Assembly (NCBI RefSeq): GCF_024704725.1
Contig: NZ_JALIQS010000003.1
Span: 124,001-188,000 of the forward strand
Direction: 5' to 3'
DNA from: Shinella sp. CPCC 101442
GTDB lineage: Bacteria > Pseudomonadota > Alphaproteobacteria > Rhizobiales > Rhizobiaceae
Length of the DNA stretch: 64,000 nucleotides
The notes beneath the pieces were generated by a model. The model was not told where the DNA came from. It was given only the letters and a program-made list of their open reading frames with translations, and ran no database searches. Positions 38,886-46,503 of this stretch are shown here, in pieces. Each line of letters starts with the position of its first letter. The stretch's first letter is position 1. A program made the position numbers and the translations under genes.

Positions 38886-39503
38886 TTAGATCGTGCTCAA
38901 CGTCCAGCCGACGATGTCAGCGGTGACGCGGGCGAAGGCCGCATCAAGCGCCTTCACGAAAGCCGGATTACCGGAGCCCCCGACCGGCACTGCTGCGCGA
39001 AACACTTTCTGCGCCCGAACCGTGCCGTTGCGATCGTTGAGCAGCTTCGCCGATATTTCCACGACCGCCGTGTCCGCACCCGATGTCTGCACCTCGAAGG
39101 AGCGGATATCGGTGACGATCTGGTAGTCGATGGCAAGGCCCTGCCCCGGCATGCCGACACCACCGAGGCGGCCGCTGTTTTCGAAGGCCTGAACGAGCTT
39201 CGCCTGCACGATCTTGCTGAGACTGTCGCTCCACTGCGCCTGGCCGAGATACTGGATTTCCGAGGGCGACGGGCGGATGACGATCTGGTCGCCGTCGAGC
39301 GCTTTCAGCGCTGACGGCTGTGGCACGAGAATCTGCCGGTTCTTGGCCGACGGGCCTTCCACGGAGGCTAGTGCCGAAAGGCTGAACGTATCGTTCTTGG
39401 CCGCCTTGGTGCCGCAGGCGACAAGCGTTGCCGCCAGAACGGCGATGAGGGCAGCGCGCGCCGCCGTTCCGTTCCGCAACAACTCCATACCCGATACCGT
39501 CAT
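38886..39503 (-). CDS. ABC-transport auxiliary lipoprotein (PqiC/MlaD-partner type)
   Basis: A 205-residue lipoprotein: the signal peptide ends with the lipobox LVAC at about residues 27-30 of this start. The mature part has the PqiC/YmbA-like pattern of strands ILVPQPSALKALDGDQIVIR and VQAKLVQAFENSG, and a final AFVKALDAAFARV helix. Such outer-membrane lipoproteins serve MCE lipid transporters. The ATG at 39503 is chosen because TGAGGACGAG lies just before it. It is the last gene of the permease-ATPase-MCE-lipoprotein series on the minus strand, 128 bp after the MCE gene. Confidence 0.85.
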   Translation of the reverse strand: MTVSGMELLRNGTAARAALIAVLAATLVACGTKAAKNDTFSLSALASVEGPSAKNRQILVPQPSALKALDGDQIVIRPSPSEIQYLGQAQWSDSLSKIVQAKLVQAFENSGRLGGVGMPGQGLAIDYQIVTDIRSFEVQTSGADTAVVEISAKLLNDRNGTVRAQKVFRAAVPVGGSGNPAFVKALDAAFARVTADIVGWTLSTI

Positions 39504-39631
39504 CTCGTCCTCAAAAGCCACAGACTCAACGTTTAGCAGTGGCACAGCACGCTGTCACGGCTGCGCTACCGGACAAATTCGCGTCCGAAACATCCGGACT
39601 GCCATTGTGGGGATAGCGCCACACCTGCCGC

Positions 39632-41002
39632 TCAACGTCGGGTGCGGCCATCATACTGCTTCACCGTCTCGCCGCCGAACAGCAGGCGCTGCGGGTCACG
39701 CTCGAAGCCTGATATCGCGCTGTCGAGGTTCTGGATCGTCCGGCGTGTGTCGAGAACAAGCGCCTCGACATCGCGCAGGCCCGAACCGGAGAAACGCTGG
39801 AGACCGTCGGCGATCGGGCCGATGCGGCCGTTCAGCGTATCGGCCGCCTGCTTGATCGACTGCAGCGTGGCCTTGGCCTCGGCAAAGAGCGATTCGGAAT
39901 CGCCCTCGCCCAGGAAGCCGTCGAGCTTGGCGAGCACGCCATCGACACGCGTGGAGGCGGTGTTGAGCTTGTTGGTCATCTGCTGCACGTCGGTGATGAT
40001 CTGATCGATATCGCCCTGCCGCTCGCCGATACGGCTGGCGACGCCCGTGACCGATGCAATCGCCTTGCGGGCATCGGCGCTCGCAACCGAGATATTGTCG
40101 ATCGCGCCGCTGACCTTCTGCGTATCGACGGCAGCAATCAGGTTGTCGACCTTGTCGAGCGCCGCGTTGGCGTTCTTGCCGAAGGTATCGAAGGTTTCCG
40201 CCGTCTTGCGGAAGCCCTCGACCGTCGTCTTCACATCACCCGAGGCAGCCGCGATATCCTTGCTGATCTTGTCGACATTGCCAACGAAGTCCTCGACCTT
40301 TTTCGGATCGACGGCCTTGATGAGGTCATCGACCGAAGCGAGCGTCGAATCCAGCCGGCCCGAAAGGTTGCGGAAGGTTTCCGACAGGCCGCCGACGCTC
40401 TTCAGGAACTCGTCGATATTCTTGCCGTTGCGGGCAAGCGAATCGGAAAACTGTTCGGCATTGCTGATCGTCTTGGTCAGCGGCCCGCGCGCATCGGCGA
40501 CAAAGCCCTGGATGTCGGTGATGGCGGCATCGGCGCGTTTCAGGATCTTGTCGGCGGTCGACAGGATGTTGGTGACGCTCGACTGCTCGGCCTTGAGCAC
40601 GGCGGCCGTCTCCGTGTCGAAGGCCTGCTGGAGGATGTTGGGATCGCCCGCGGTGCCGCCCGATAATTCGATATAGGCCGCGCCCGTAAGCCCCTGCACC
40701 TCCAGGACGGCAGTGGTCGAGTCTTTAACTGGAGCACTGGTCGAAACCTCCGTCATGGCGACGGAAAAGCGAGGATCGGCCGCATCGATGGCAAGGCTTC
40801 GCACGGAACCGACCGGAATGCCGTTGAAGCGAACGGGCGAGCCGATGCTGAGGCCGTTGGCGGAGCCCGGAATGCGGATGGCGAGCTGCGCCATGTCACC
40901 GCCGCGGCCATACTGTGACATCCAGTAGACAAAGCCGAAAGCGGCGGCCATCACAAGCACGGTGAAGAAACCGACGATGGCGTAGTTGGCTTTCGTTTCC
41001 AT
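39632..41002 (-). CDS. MCE-family (MlaD-like) lipid-transport substrate-binding protein
   Basis: A 456-residue protein with one N-terminal membrane anchor (about residues 8-28) and an MCE domain at about 40-117 (SANGLSIGSPVRFNGIPVGSV). About 300 residues of helical coiled coil with repeated DKxxK/VDxL patterns follow, much longer than E. coli MlaD (183 residues). A hexamer could form a tube across the periplasm. It is cotranscribed with the ATPase (63 bp upstream) and the permease. Phospholipid or other hydrophobic cargo is likely; direction unknown. Confidence 0.9.
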   Translation of the reverse strand: METKANYAIVGFFTVLVMAAAFGFVYWMSQYGRGGDMAQLAIRIPGSANGLSIGSPVRFNGIPVGSVRSLAIDAADPRFSVAMTEVSTSAPVKDSTTAVLEVQGLTGAAYIELSGGTAGDPNILQQAFDTETAAVLKAEQSSVTNILSTADKILKRADAAITDIQGFVADARGPLTKTISNAEQFSDSLARNGKNIDEFLKSVGGLSETFRNLSGRLDSTLASVDDLIKAVDPKKVEDFVGNVDKISKDIAAASGDVKTTVEGFRKTAETFDTFGKNANAALDKVDNLIAAVDTQKVSGAIDNISVASADARKAIASVTGVASRIGERQGDIDQIITDVQQMTNKLNTASTRVDGVLAKLDGFLGEGDSESLFAEAKATLQSIKQAADTLNGRIGPIADGLQRFSGSGLRDVEALVLDTRRTIQNLDSAISGFERDPQRLLFGGETVKQYDGRTRR

Positions 41003-41065
41003 GCTTCAGGCTATCCCGCTTCGCAATTCCGACAGCCGGGGCAGCGAGGCTCCCGGACATTTTGT

Positions 41066-41851
41066 TCACGTCTTCCGGACGATGGACCGGGCGCGCTTGC
41101 CCTTGAAATAGGACTGCACCCATGGATCGTCAAAGGCCAGCATGTCCTCGATCGTGCCTTCGACCATAACCTTCTTCTGCCCGAGCACGGCGATGCGGTC
41201 GCAGACCGAAAACAGGCTGTCGAGGTCGTGAGTCACCATATACACGGTCAATCCCAGGGTGTCGCGCAGTTTGGCGATCAGGTCGTCGAATTCGGCCGCG
41301 CCGATCGGGTCGAGACCGGAGGTCGGCTCGTCGAGGAAGACCAGCGCCGGATCGAGCGCCAGGGCGCGCGCCAGCGCCGCGCGCTTGATCATGCCGCCGG
41401 AAAGCTCTGACGGATATTTGTCGGCGGCTTCCGGTGCGAGACCCACCAGCTCGATCTTCAGTTTTGCCAGCTCGTCCATCATCGCCTGCGGCAGGTCGAG
41501 ATATTCGCGCATCGGTACCTGGATGTTTTCCTTCACCGTCAGCGAGGAGAACAGGGCGCCGTGCTGGAAGAGCACGCCGAGCTTCATGTCGAGCGCCAGC
41601 CGCTGGGCTTCCGTCGCCTTGTCGAAATCCGTGCCGAAGATGCGGATGTTACCGGAACGCCGCGGCAGCAGGCGCAGGACGGTGCGCATCAAAACGGATT
41701 TGCCGGTGCCCGAGGCGCCGACGAAGCCGAGAATCTCACCGCGATAGATATCGAGGTTCAGGCTGTCGAGCACGACATTGCTGCCGAAGCCCACGGTCAG
41801 ATCCTTGACCGAGAGCACGACATTGTCCTGTTTTTCTGAAGCCGGATCCAT
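41066..41851 (-). CDS. ABC transporter ATPase, MlaF-like
   Basis: A 261-residue ATP-binding subunit. Walker A is GASGTGKS, the signature is LSGGMIKRAALARAL and Walker B is LVFLDEPTSGLD, with the switch histidine in MVTHDLDSL. The LSGGM-rather-than-LSGGQ signature and the DPIGAAEFDDLI segment are typical of MlaF/Ttg2A lipid-transport ATPases. AGGAA precedes the ATG; the permease stop lies eight bases upstream, so translation is probably coupled. It energises the permease-MCE complex at the inner membrane. Confidence 0.93.
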   Translation of the reverse strand: MDPASEKQDNVVLSVKDLTVGFGSNVVLDSLNLDIYRGEILGFVGASGTGKSVLMRTVLRLLPRRSGNIRIFGTDFDKATEAQRLALDMKLGVLFQHGALFSSLTVKENIQVPMREYLDLPQAMMDELAKLKIELVGLAPEAADKYPSELSGGMIKRAALARALALDPALVFLDEPTSGLDPIGAAEFDDLIAKLRDTLGLTVYMVTHDLDSLFSVCDRIAVLGQKKVMVEGTIEDMLAFDDPWVQSYFKGKRARSIVRKT

Positions 41852-41859
41852 GCGCGTTC

Positions 41860-43077
41860 CTAGAAATCGATTGCCGCGTAGAACATGGCGAAGAGACCAT
41901 CGACGAGGATGACGACGAAGATCGACTTCACCACGGCGGCCGTGACGTGACGCCCGAGCGATTCAGCGCTGCCGCCGACCTTCAAGCCCTCCACCGCTGC
42001 GACGATGCCGATGATCAGCGCCATGAACGGTGCCTTGATCATGCCGGAAACAATGGTCGAAAGATCGATCGCCTCGCGCAGGCGCGAGAGGAACGTGTCG
42101 AAGGTGATGCCGGAATAGGCCCAGGCGACGCAAGCCGCGCCGAACAGCGCGGCGAAATTGGCGATGATGGTCAGGAGCGGCAGCGCGACGGTCAGCGCCA
42201 CGAGCCGCGGGAAGACGAGTACGCCGACGGGGCTGAGGCCCATGACCTTCAGCGCGTCGATCTCCTCGCGCATCTTCATCGAGCCGATCTCGGCGGTGAT
42301 GGCGCTGCCCGACCGGCCGGCGATCATGATGGCGGTCAGAAGCACGCCGATTTCACGCAACTGCAGGATGCCGACGAGATCGACGACAAAGACCTCCGCC
42401 CCGAAATAGCGCAGCTGGAAGGCGCCCTGCTGGGCGATGATGGCGCCGATGAGGAACGACATCAAAAGGATGATCGGCACGGCGCGCACGCCCATGTGGT
42501 CGATCTGGTGCACGATCGCCGCCGGCGAAAGCCCGCTCCGGCGGCCGAGCTTCAACTGCGCGCCGCGCACCGCCGAACCGAGGATGAACATGGCGGCCAC
42601 CATGTCCTCCCAGGCGTCCACCATGACGCGTCCGACCGGCGAAAAGACGCGCTCGAACACCGTGGAGCGCGGGGCATTGCCTTCGCGCGGTTCGGCAAGC
42701 TTTTCCGGAAGGGCGGAAATGAGATCGGCATAACGTGCGCCATCACCGTCCCTGAGATGCACGTCCGCGCCACTGGCCTGCCGGCCCGTGATCGCCCGAC
42801 GCACCAGCCAGGCACCGGCCGTGTCCATTTCAGAGACGCCGCTGAGGTCGATTTCCAGAGCCCCGCCCTTGGCGCCGGCCATCTCGGCGAGACGCTTGGC
42901 AGCGGTGACCGCGGTCGTGTTCACCCAGTGGCCGGAAAGGCGCCACACCTCCCCGCCGTCGTCCGGCAGGTTTTCGCTCACGATATCGGCTGAGGGGCTG
43001 GCGGCTGTGGTCAAGTCTCTTGCATCTTCCCGTGCTTGGGGCACAACATGCGCCTGTCTTATCGGCTCGCCGGCCAT
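41860..43077 (-). CDS. MlaE-like permease with N-terminal STAS domain
   Basis: A 405-residue protein fusing a STAS-like domain (about 40-135; ALEIDLSGVSEMDTAGAWLV) to an MlaE permease (about 150-405; five or six helices, VLLTAIMIAGRSGSAITAEIGSM, then VAAVEGLKVGGSAESLGRHV). In E. coli the STAS protein MlaB is separate; in rhizobia it is fused. The start at 43077 has a weak ribosome site, and a TTG near 43018 is an alternative. It is the first gene of the lipid-transport operon and divergent from the epimerase gene, 71 bp away. Confidence 0.9.
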   Translation of the reverse strand: MAGEPIRQAHVVPQAREDARDLTTAASPSADIVSENLPDDGGEVWRLSGHWVNTTAVTAAKRLAEMAGAKGGALEIDLSGVSEMDTAGAWLVRRAITGRQASGADVHLRDGDGARYADLISALPEKLAEPREGNAPRSTVFERVFSPVGRVMVDAWEDMVAAMFILGSAVRGAQLKLGRRSGLSPAAIVHQIDHMGVRAVPIILLMSFLIGAIIAQQGAFQLRYFGAEVFVVDLVGILQLREIGVLLTAIMIAGRSGSAITAEIGSMKMREEIDALKVMGLSPVGVLVFPRLVALTVALPLLTIIANFAALFGAACVAWAYSGITFDTFLSRLREAIDLSTIVSGMIKAPFMALIIGIVAAVEGLKVGGSAESLGRHVTAAVVKSIFVVILVDGLFAMFYAAIDF

Positions 43078-43148
43078 CTGTCACCGAACGAACCGGCAAA
43101 ACCCCGTTTCCGCCTCGAATTTTTCGGGGCCAGCCAGGATCCCGCCCC

Positions 43149-44132
43149 ATGCACCGTAGACTGCGCGCGACCGCCGAAACCTTCCCGATTGCCGGGGCTT
43201 TCACGATTTCACGCGGCGCCAAGACGACGGCCGAGGTGGTAACGTGCGAGATAGAGTCCTCCGGCAGCATTGGAAGGGGTGAATGCGTGCCCTACGCACG
43301 CTACGGCGAATCGGTGCCCGGCGTGCTGGCAGCCATCGAGGAGATGCGCGGCGCCATCGAAGGCGGCATCGGCCGGGAGGAACTTGCCGGTACCATGCCG
43401 GCGGGTGCGGCGCGTAACGCCATCGACTGCGCCCTTTGGGACCTTGAAGCGAAACTCTCCGGGGTGCCGACCTGGCAGGTCATCAACACCGTCGCCCCGC
43501 AGAAGCTCATCACAGCCTATACCCTGTCTCTCGGCGAACCCGAGGCCATGCAGCGCCATGCGGTCGAACATGCCGGCCGCGCCCTGCTCAAGGTGAAGGT
43601 CGGGACGGCGGACGATGCCGCCCGCATCAAGGCCGTGCGAGCCGGTGCGCCTGACAGCGCCATCATTCTCGACGCCAACGAGGGCTGGACGCCGGACAAT
43701 CTCGCCTATCACTTCGCCGTCTGCGCCGAGGCGCGCATCGCGCTCGTCGAACAGCCGCTGCCGGCCGGAAACGATTCGGCGCTCGCCGGCTACGTCAGGC
43801 CCATCCCCGTTTGCGCGGACGAAAGCGTGCATCGCACGCAGGATGTGGCGAAGCTTGTCGACCGCTACGACGCGATCAACATCAAGCTCGACAAGGCCGG
43901 CGGCCTGACGGAGGCCTTGGCGCTGCGCGAAGTCGCGCGCGAGCAAGGGCTGAAGGTCATGGTCGGCTGCATGGTCGGCACCTCGCTCGGCATGGCACCG
44001 GCGGTGCTTCTGGCGCAGGGCGCCGATTTCGTCGATCTCGACGGTCCGCTGCTGCTGGCCCGCGACCGGGTGCCAGGCCTGCGCTACGAGGGCTCGTCCG
44101 TCTATCCGCCGGAGGCCACGCTCTGGGGCTGA
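43149..44132 (+). CDS. Enolase-superfamily amino-acid/dipeptide epimerase
   Basis: A 327-residue member of the muconate-lactonizing subgroup. The catalytic lysines are in LLKVKVG (Lys148, Lys150) and NIKLDK (Lys246). Metal ligands are Asp175 (LDANE), Glu201 (VEQPL) and Asp224 (CADES). This active site fits L-Ala-D/L-Glu epimerase (recycling of cell-wall peptides) or the related N-acetyl-D-Glu racemase DgcA; I cannot choose between them. The ATG at 43149 is preferred over an upstream frame overlapping the permease gene. Its 3' end overlaps the convergent MFS gene by 31 bp. Confidence 0.88.
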   Translation: MHRRLRATAETFPIAGAFTISRGAKTTAEVVTCEIESSGSIGRGECVPYARYGESVPGVLAAIEEMRGAIEGGIGREELAGTMPAGAARNAIDCALWDLEAKLSGVPTWQVINTVAPQKLITAYTLSLGEPEAMQRHAVEHAGRALLKVKVGTADDAARIKAVRAGAPDSAIILDANEGWTPDNLAYHFAVCAEARIALVEQPLPAGNDSALAGYVRPIPVCADESVHRTQDVAKLVDRYDAINIKLDKAGGLTEALALREVAREQGLKVMVGCMVGTSLGMAPAVLLAQGADFVDLDGPLLLARDRVPGLRYEGSSVYPPEATLWG

Positions 44133-45319
44133 AGGCGTGAGGCCGTGACCTTGGCGGCGATCACGCAGGCAAGGCCGGCGGCAGCGATGAACGACATCAG
44201 GTAAAAGCCCTGCACACCGTACCAATTGAAGACGAAACCGGAGACGAAGGTCGCCAACGCCGTGAAAATGCCGGTGTAGAAATAGTAAAGCCCCTGCGCG
44301 GACGCTTCCTGTTCTTCCGCCACGCGTTCCACCAGCCGGCTCTGCACGCTCATATGGATGATCGCATAGGTGAAGGCGTGCAGACATTGCAGCACGAAGT
44401 AGCCGGCAAAAGACATGTCCATTGGAAAGACGATCCAGCGCAGCACGGCCACGCTGCTGCCGACGATCATCATCGACCACAGATTGAAGCGGCGCCGAAG
44501 CTGAACGGCAAAGAGGAAAAAAACCACCTCCGCCATGACGCCGGCACTCCAGAGGATGCCGACATCCACGCCGCTGAAACCCATCTTCTGCCAGTAGATC
44601 GCCGAAAAGGCGAAGAGCATGGCGTGGCTGGCGTTGACGAGCGCAACGCCGATCAGCATGAGCTGCACATCCGCCTGCCGCAGCGTGTTTTTCGTCGGCA
44701 GCGTTGCAATCGCCGAGATCGGCGACGGCCGCCGCGGCTTGCCGACGCGGGGCGCGATCACCGCGCCGAGCACGGTCAGCACGAAGCCCACCGCCATCGC
44801 CGGCAGTACCATGGCGCCGCCATAGAGGCCGGCGAGCCATCCGCCGATCATCGTCGCGACGATGAAGGCGAGCGAACCCCAGAGACGCATCCTGCCGTAG
44901 TCGAAATTCCAGCGCCGCACGCCGGACAGCATGATCGCCTCGGTAATCGGCACATAGGGCGAATAGACAGCGCCCTGCAGCGTGTAAAGCAGCAGCACCG
45001 GCCAGAAAGATCCCGTCGCAAAGAGGGCAATCGCCGTCAGCAGCGACAGCACGGCCGACCAGGCCAGCATGATCGAGCGCTCACCGATTCGATCGGCAAC
45101 GACGCCGGCCACAGGTGCGGTAAAGACGCGCACGAACATCGGCACGGCCAGAATGATGCCGATCTGGAGATCGCTCATTGAAAGCGTTTCGAGCCAGACC
45201 GGAAAGAACGGCAAGGCAATGCCGTTGACCATCATGGGCGCGCTGAAAACAAGGGCGATGCGCGCGACGAAGAACGGCGGCGCGCCTGACGTCACGTTAA
45301 ACCCGGAAGGGGCGGTCAT
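44102..45319 (-). CDS. MFS transporter, HcaT/PPP-like
   Basis: A 405-residue membrane protein with twelve hydrophobic segments. The loop VAGVVADRIGERSIM between helices 2 and 3 is the major-facilitator motif A region, and MRLWGSLAFIVAT in helix 5 matches the phenyl-propionate permease-like (MFS_1_like) group. Substrate unknown; HcaT homologues carry aromatic acids or nucleosides. The start is taken at the ATG at 45319, although a GTG 13 codons upstream is possible and neither has a strong ribosome site. It ends inside the convergent epimerase gene (31 bp overlap). Confidence 0.82.
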   Translation of the reverse strand: MTAPSGFNVTSGAPPFFVARIALVFSAPMMVNGIALPFFPVWLETLSMSDLQIGIILAVPMFVRVFTAPVAGVVADRIGERSIMLAWSAVLSLLTAIALFATGSFWPVLLLYTLQGAVYSPYVPITEAIMLSGVRRWNFDYGRMRLWGSLAFIVATMIGGWLAGLYGGAMVLPAMAVGFVLTVLGAVIAPRVGKPRRPSPISAIATLPTKNTLRQADVQLMLIGVALVNASHAMLFAFSAIYWQKMGFSGVDVGILWSAGVMAEVVFFLFAVQLRRRFNLWSMMIVGSSVAVLRWIVFPMDMSFAGYFVLQCLHAFTYAIIHMSVQSRLVERVAEEQEASAQGLYYFYTGIFTALATFVSGFVFNWYGVQGFYLMSFIAAAGLACVIAAKVTASRLQPQSVASGG

Positions 45320-45430
45320 GGGCGGGGAACCTGTATTGGAACGCCCTCGCTCTAGCACGCCGATGTACGTACGCCAATCCGCTATTTCTGCCAGCTGCGT
45401 CCTGTCCGCTCCGGCCTGCGCCGCTCTGCG

Positions 45431-46267
45431 TCAGGCGGCCTCGGCCCCGGTCGCCACCACCACTCCAATGCTGCGGCTTGCGATCGCGACGGGTTCGGGG
45501 ACGGCAGTCAGCTTCTGCCAGGTGATCAGTTCCATCTCGCCGTCATAGTGCTCGGCAATCGCCGTGCAGCTTTCCACCCAGTCGCCGCTGTTGATGTAGC
45601 GGATGCCGTCGATCTCGGTGATGACGGCATGGTGGATATGACCACAGATGACGCCGTCGGCATTGTTGCGACGGGCCTCCTCGACAACCACCTTCTGGAA
45701 CTCGCCGATGAAATTCACGGCCGACTTGACCTGCTGCTTGGCCCAGGACGAGAACGACCAGTAAGGCAGGCCGAGGCGGCGGCGGATGGCGGCGAAGACG
45801 ACGTTGATGGCGATGGCGGCATCATAAGCCCAATCGCCGAGATAGGCGACCACGCGGGCATGGCGCACCACGACGTCGAACTCGTCGCCGTGCAGCACGA
45901 GATAGCGCTTGCCGTCGGCAGCTTCGTGGATCATGCGCTCGGCCACCTCGACGCCACCGAAATGCGTCCCTGGGAAATCGCGCAGGAATTCGTCGTGATT
46001 GCCCGGAATATAGATGATGCGCGTACCCTTGCGCGCCTTGCGCAGGATTTTTTGCGTGACGTCGTTGAAGGACTGCGGCCAGTACCAGTTGCGCTTCAGC
46101 CGCCAGCCATCGACGATATCGCCGACTAGCACGATCGTCTCGGCCTCGTGGTGGCGCAGGAAGTCGATCAGGAAATCCGCCTTGGCCGCCTTTGATCCCA
46201 GATGCACATCCGAGATGAAGAGCGTGCGGAAGTGGCGGACATTGGGGTCGGCAGGCGTCGGGTTCAT
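45431..46267 (-). CDS. Metallophosphoesterase, UDP-2,3-diacylglucosamine diphosphatase-like
   Basis: A 278-residue calcineurin-fold enzyme with all five metal-binding blocks: SDVHLG, GDIVDGW, PGNHDEFL, HGDEFD and GHIHHAV. The arrangement and length resemble LpxH/LpxH2-type hydrolases, which make lipid X in lipid A synthesis. Many alphaproteobacteria use the unrelated LpxI for that step, so this protein may act on another pyrophosphate-linked lipid. It is divergent from the malic enzyme gene, with a 236 bp shared upstream region. Confidence 0.82.
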   Translation of the reverse strand: MNPTPADPNVRHFRTLFISDVHLGSKAAKADFLIDFLRHHEAETIVLVGDIVDGWRLKRNWYWPQSFNDVTQKILRKARKGTRIIYIPGNHDEFLRDFPGTHFGGVEVAERMIHEAADGKRYLVLHGDEFDVVVRHARVVAYLGDWAYDAAIAINVVFAAIRRRLGLPYWSFSSWAKQQVKSAVNFIGEFQKVVVEEARRNNADGVICGHIHHAVITEIDGIRYINSGDWVESCTAIAEHYDGEMELITWQKLTAVPEPVAIASRSIGVVVATGAEAA

Positions 46268-46424
46268 ACGGTTCGTCTCCGGGTGGCCGGCCGCCGCGTT
46301 CCGTTTGGGACCGGCGGCTTTCCTCCCGTTGAAAACCAGACTCCTGTTTCAAATTGATGACACACCTATGCATTTTTGGTCCGCAAATAGGCATTGCACA
46401 GGGCGCGGAATGCGGCTTTATGGG

Positions 46425-46438
46425 AGTTTCCGGAAACT
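46425..46438. promoter_or_regulatory. Perfect 14 bp palindrome upstream of malic enzyme gene
   Basis: AGTTTCCGGAAACT equals its reverse complement and lies 66 bp before the malic enzyme ATG, in the divergent promoter region. It is a plausible operator for a dimeric regulator; identity unknown. Confidence 0.4.
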
Positions 46439-46503
46439 TCACGCGGCGACGCTTTCGTGGCATGTGGAGCCGCAAACCAAAACAGCATATGGCAGGAAAC
46501 ATC

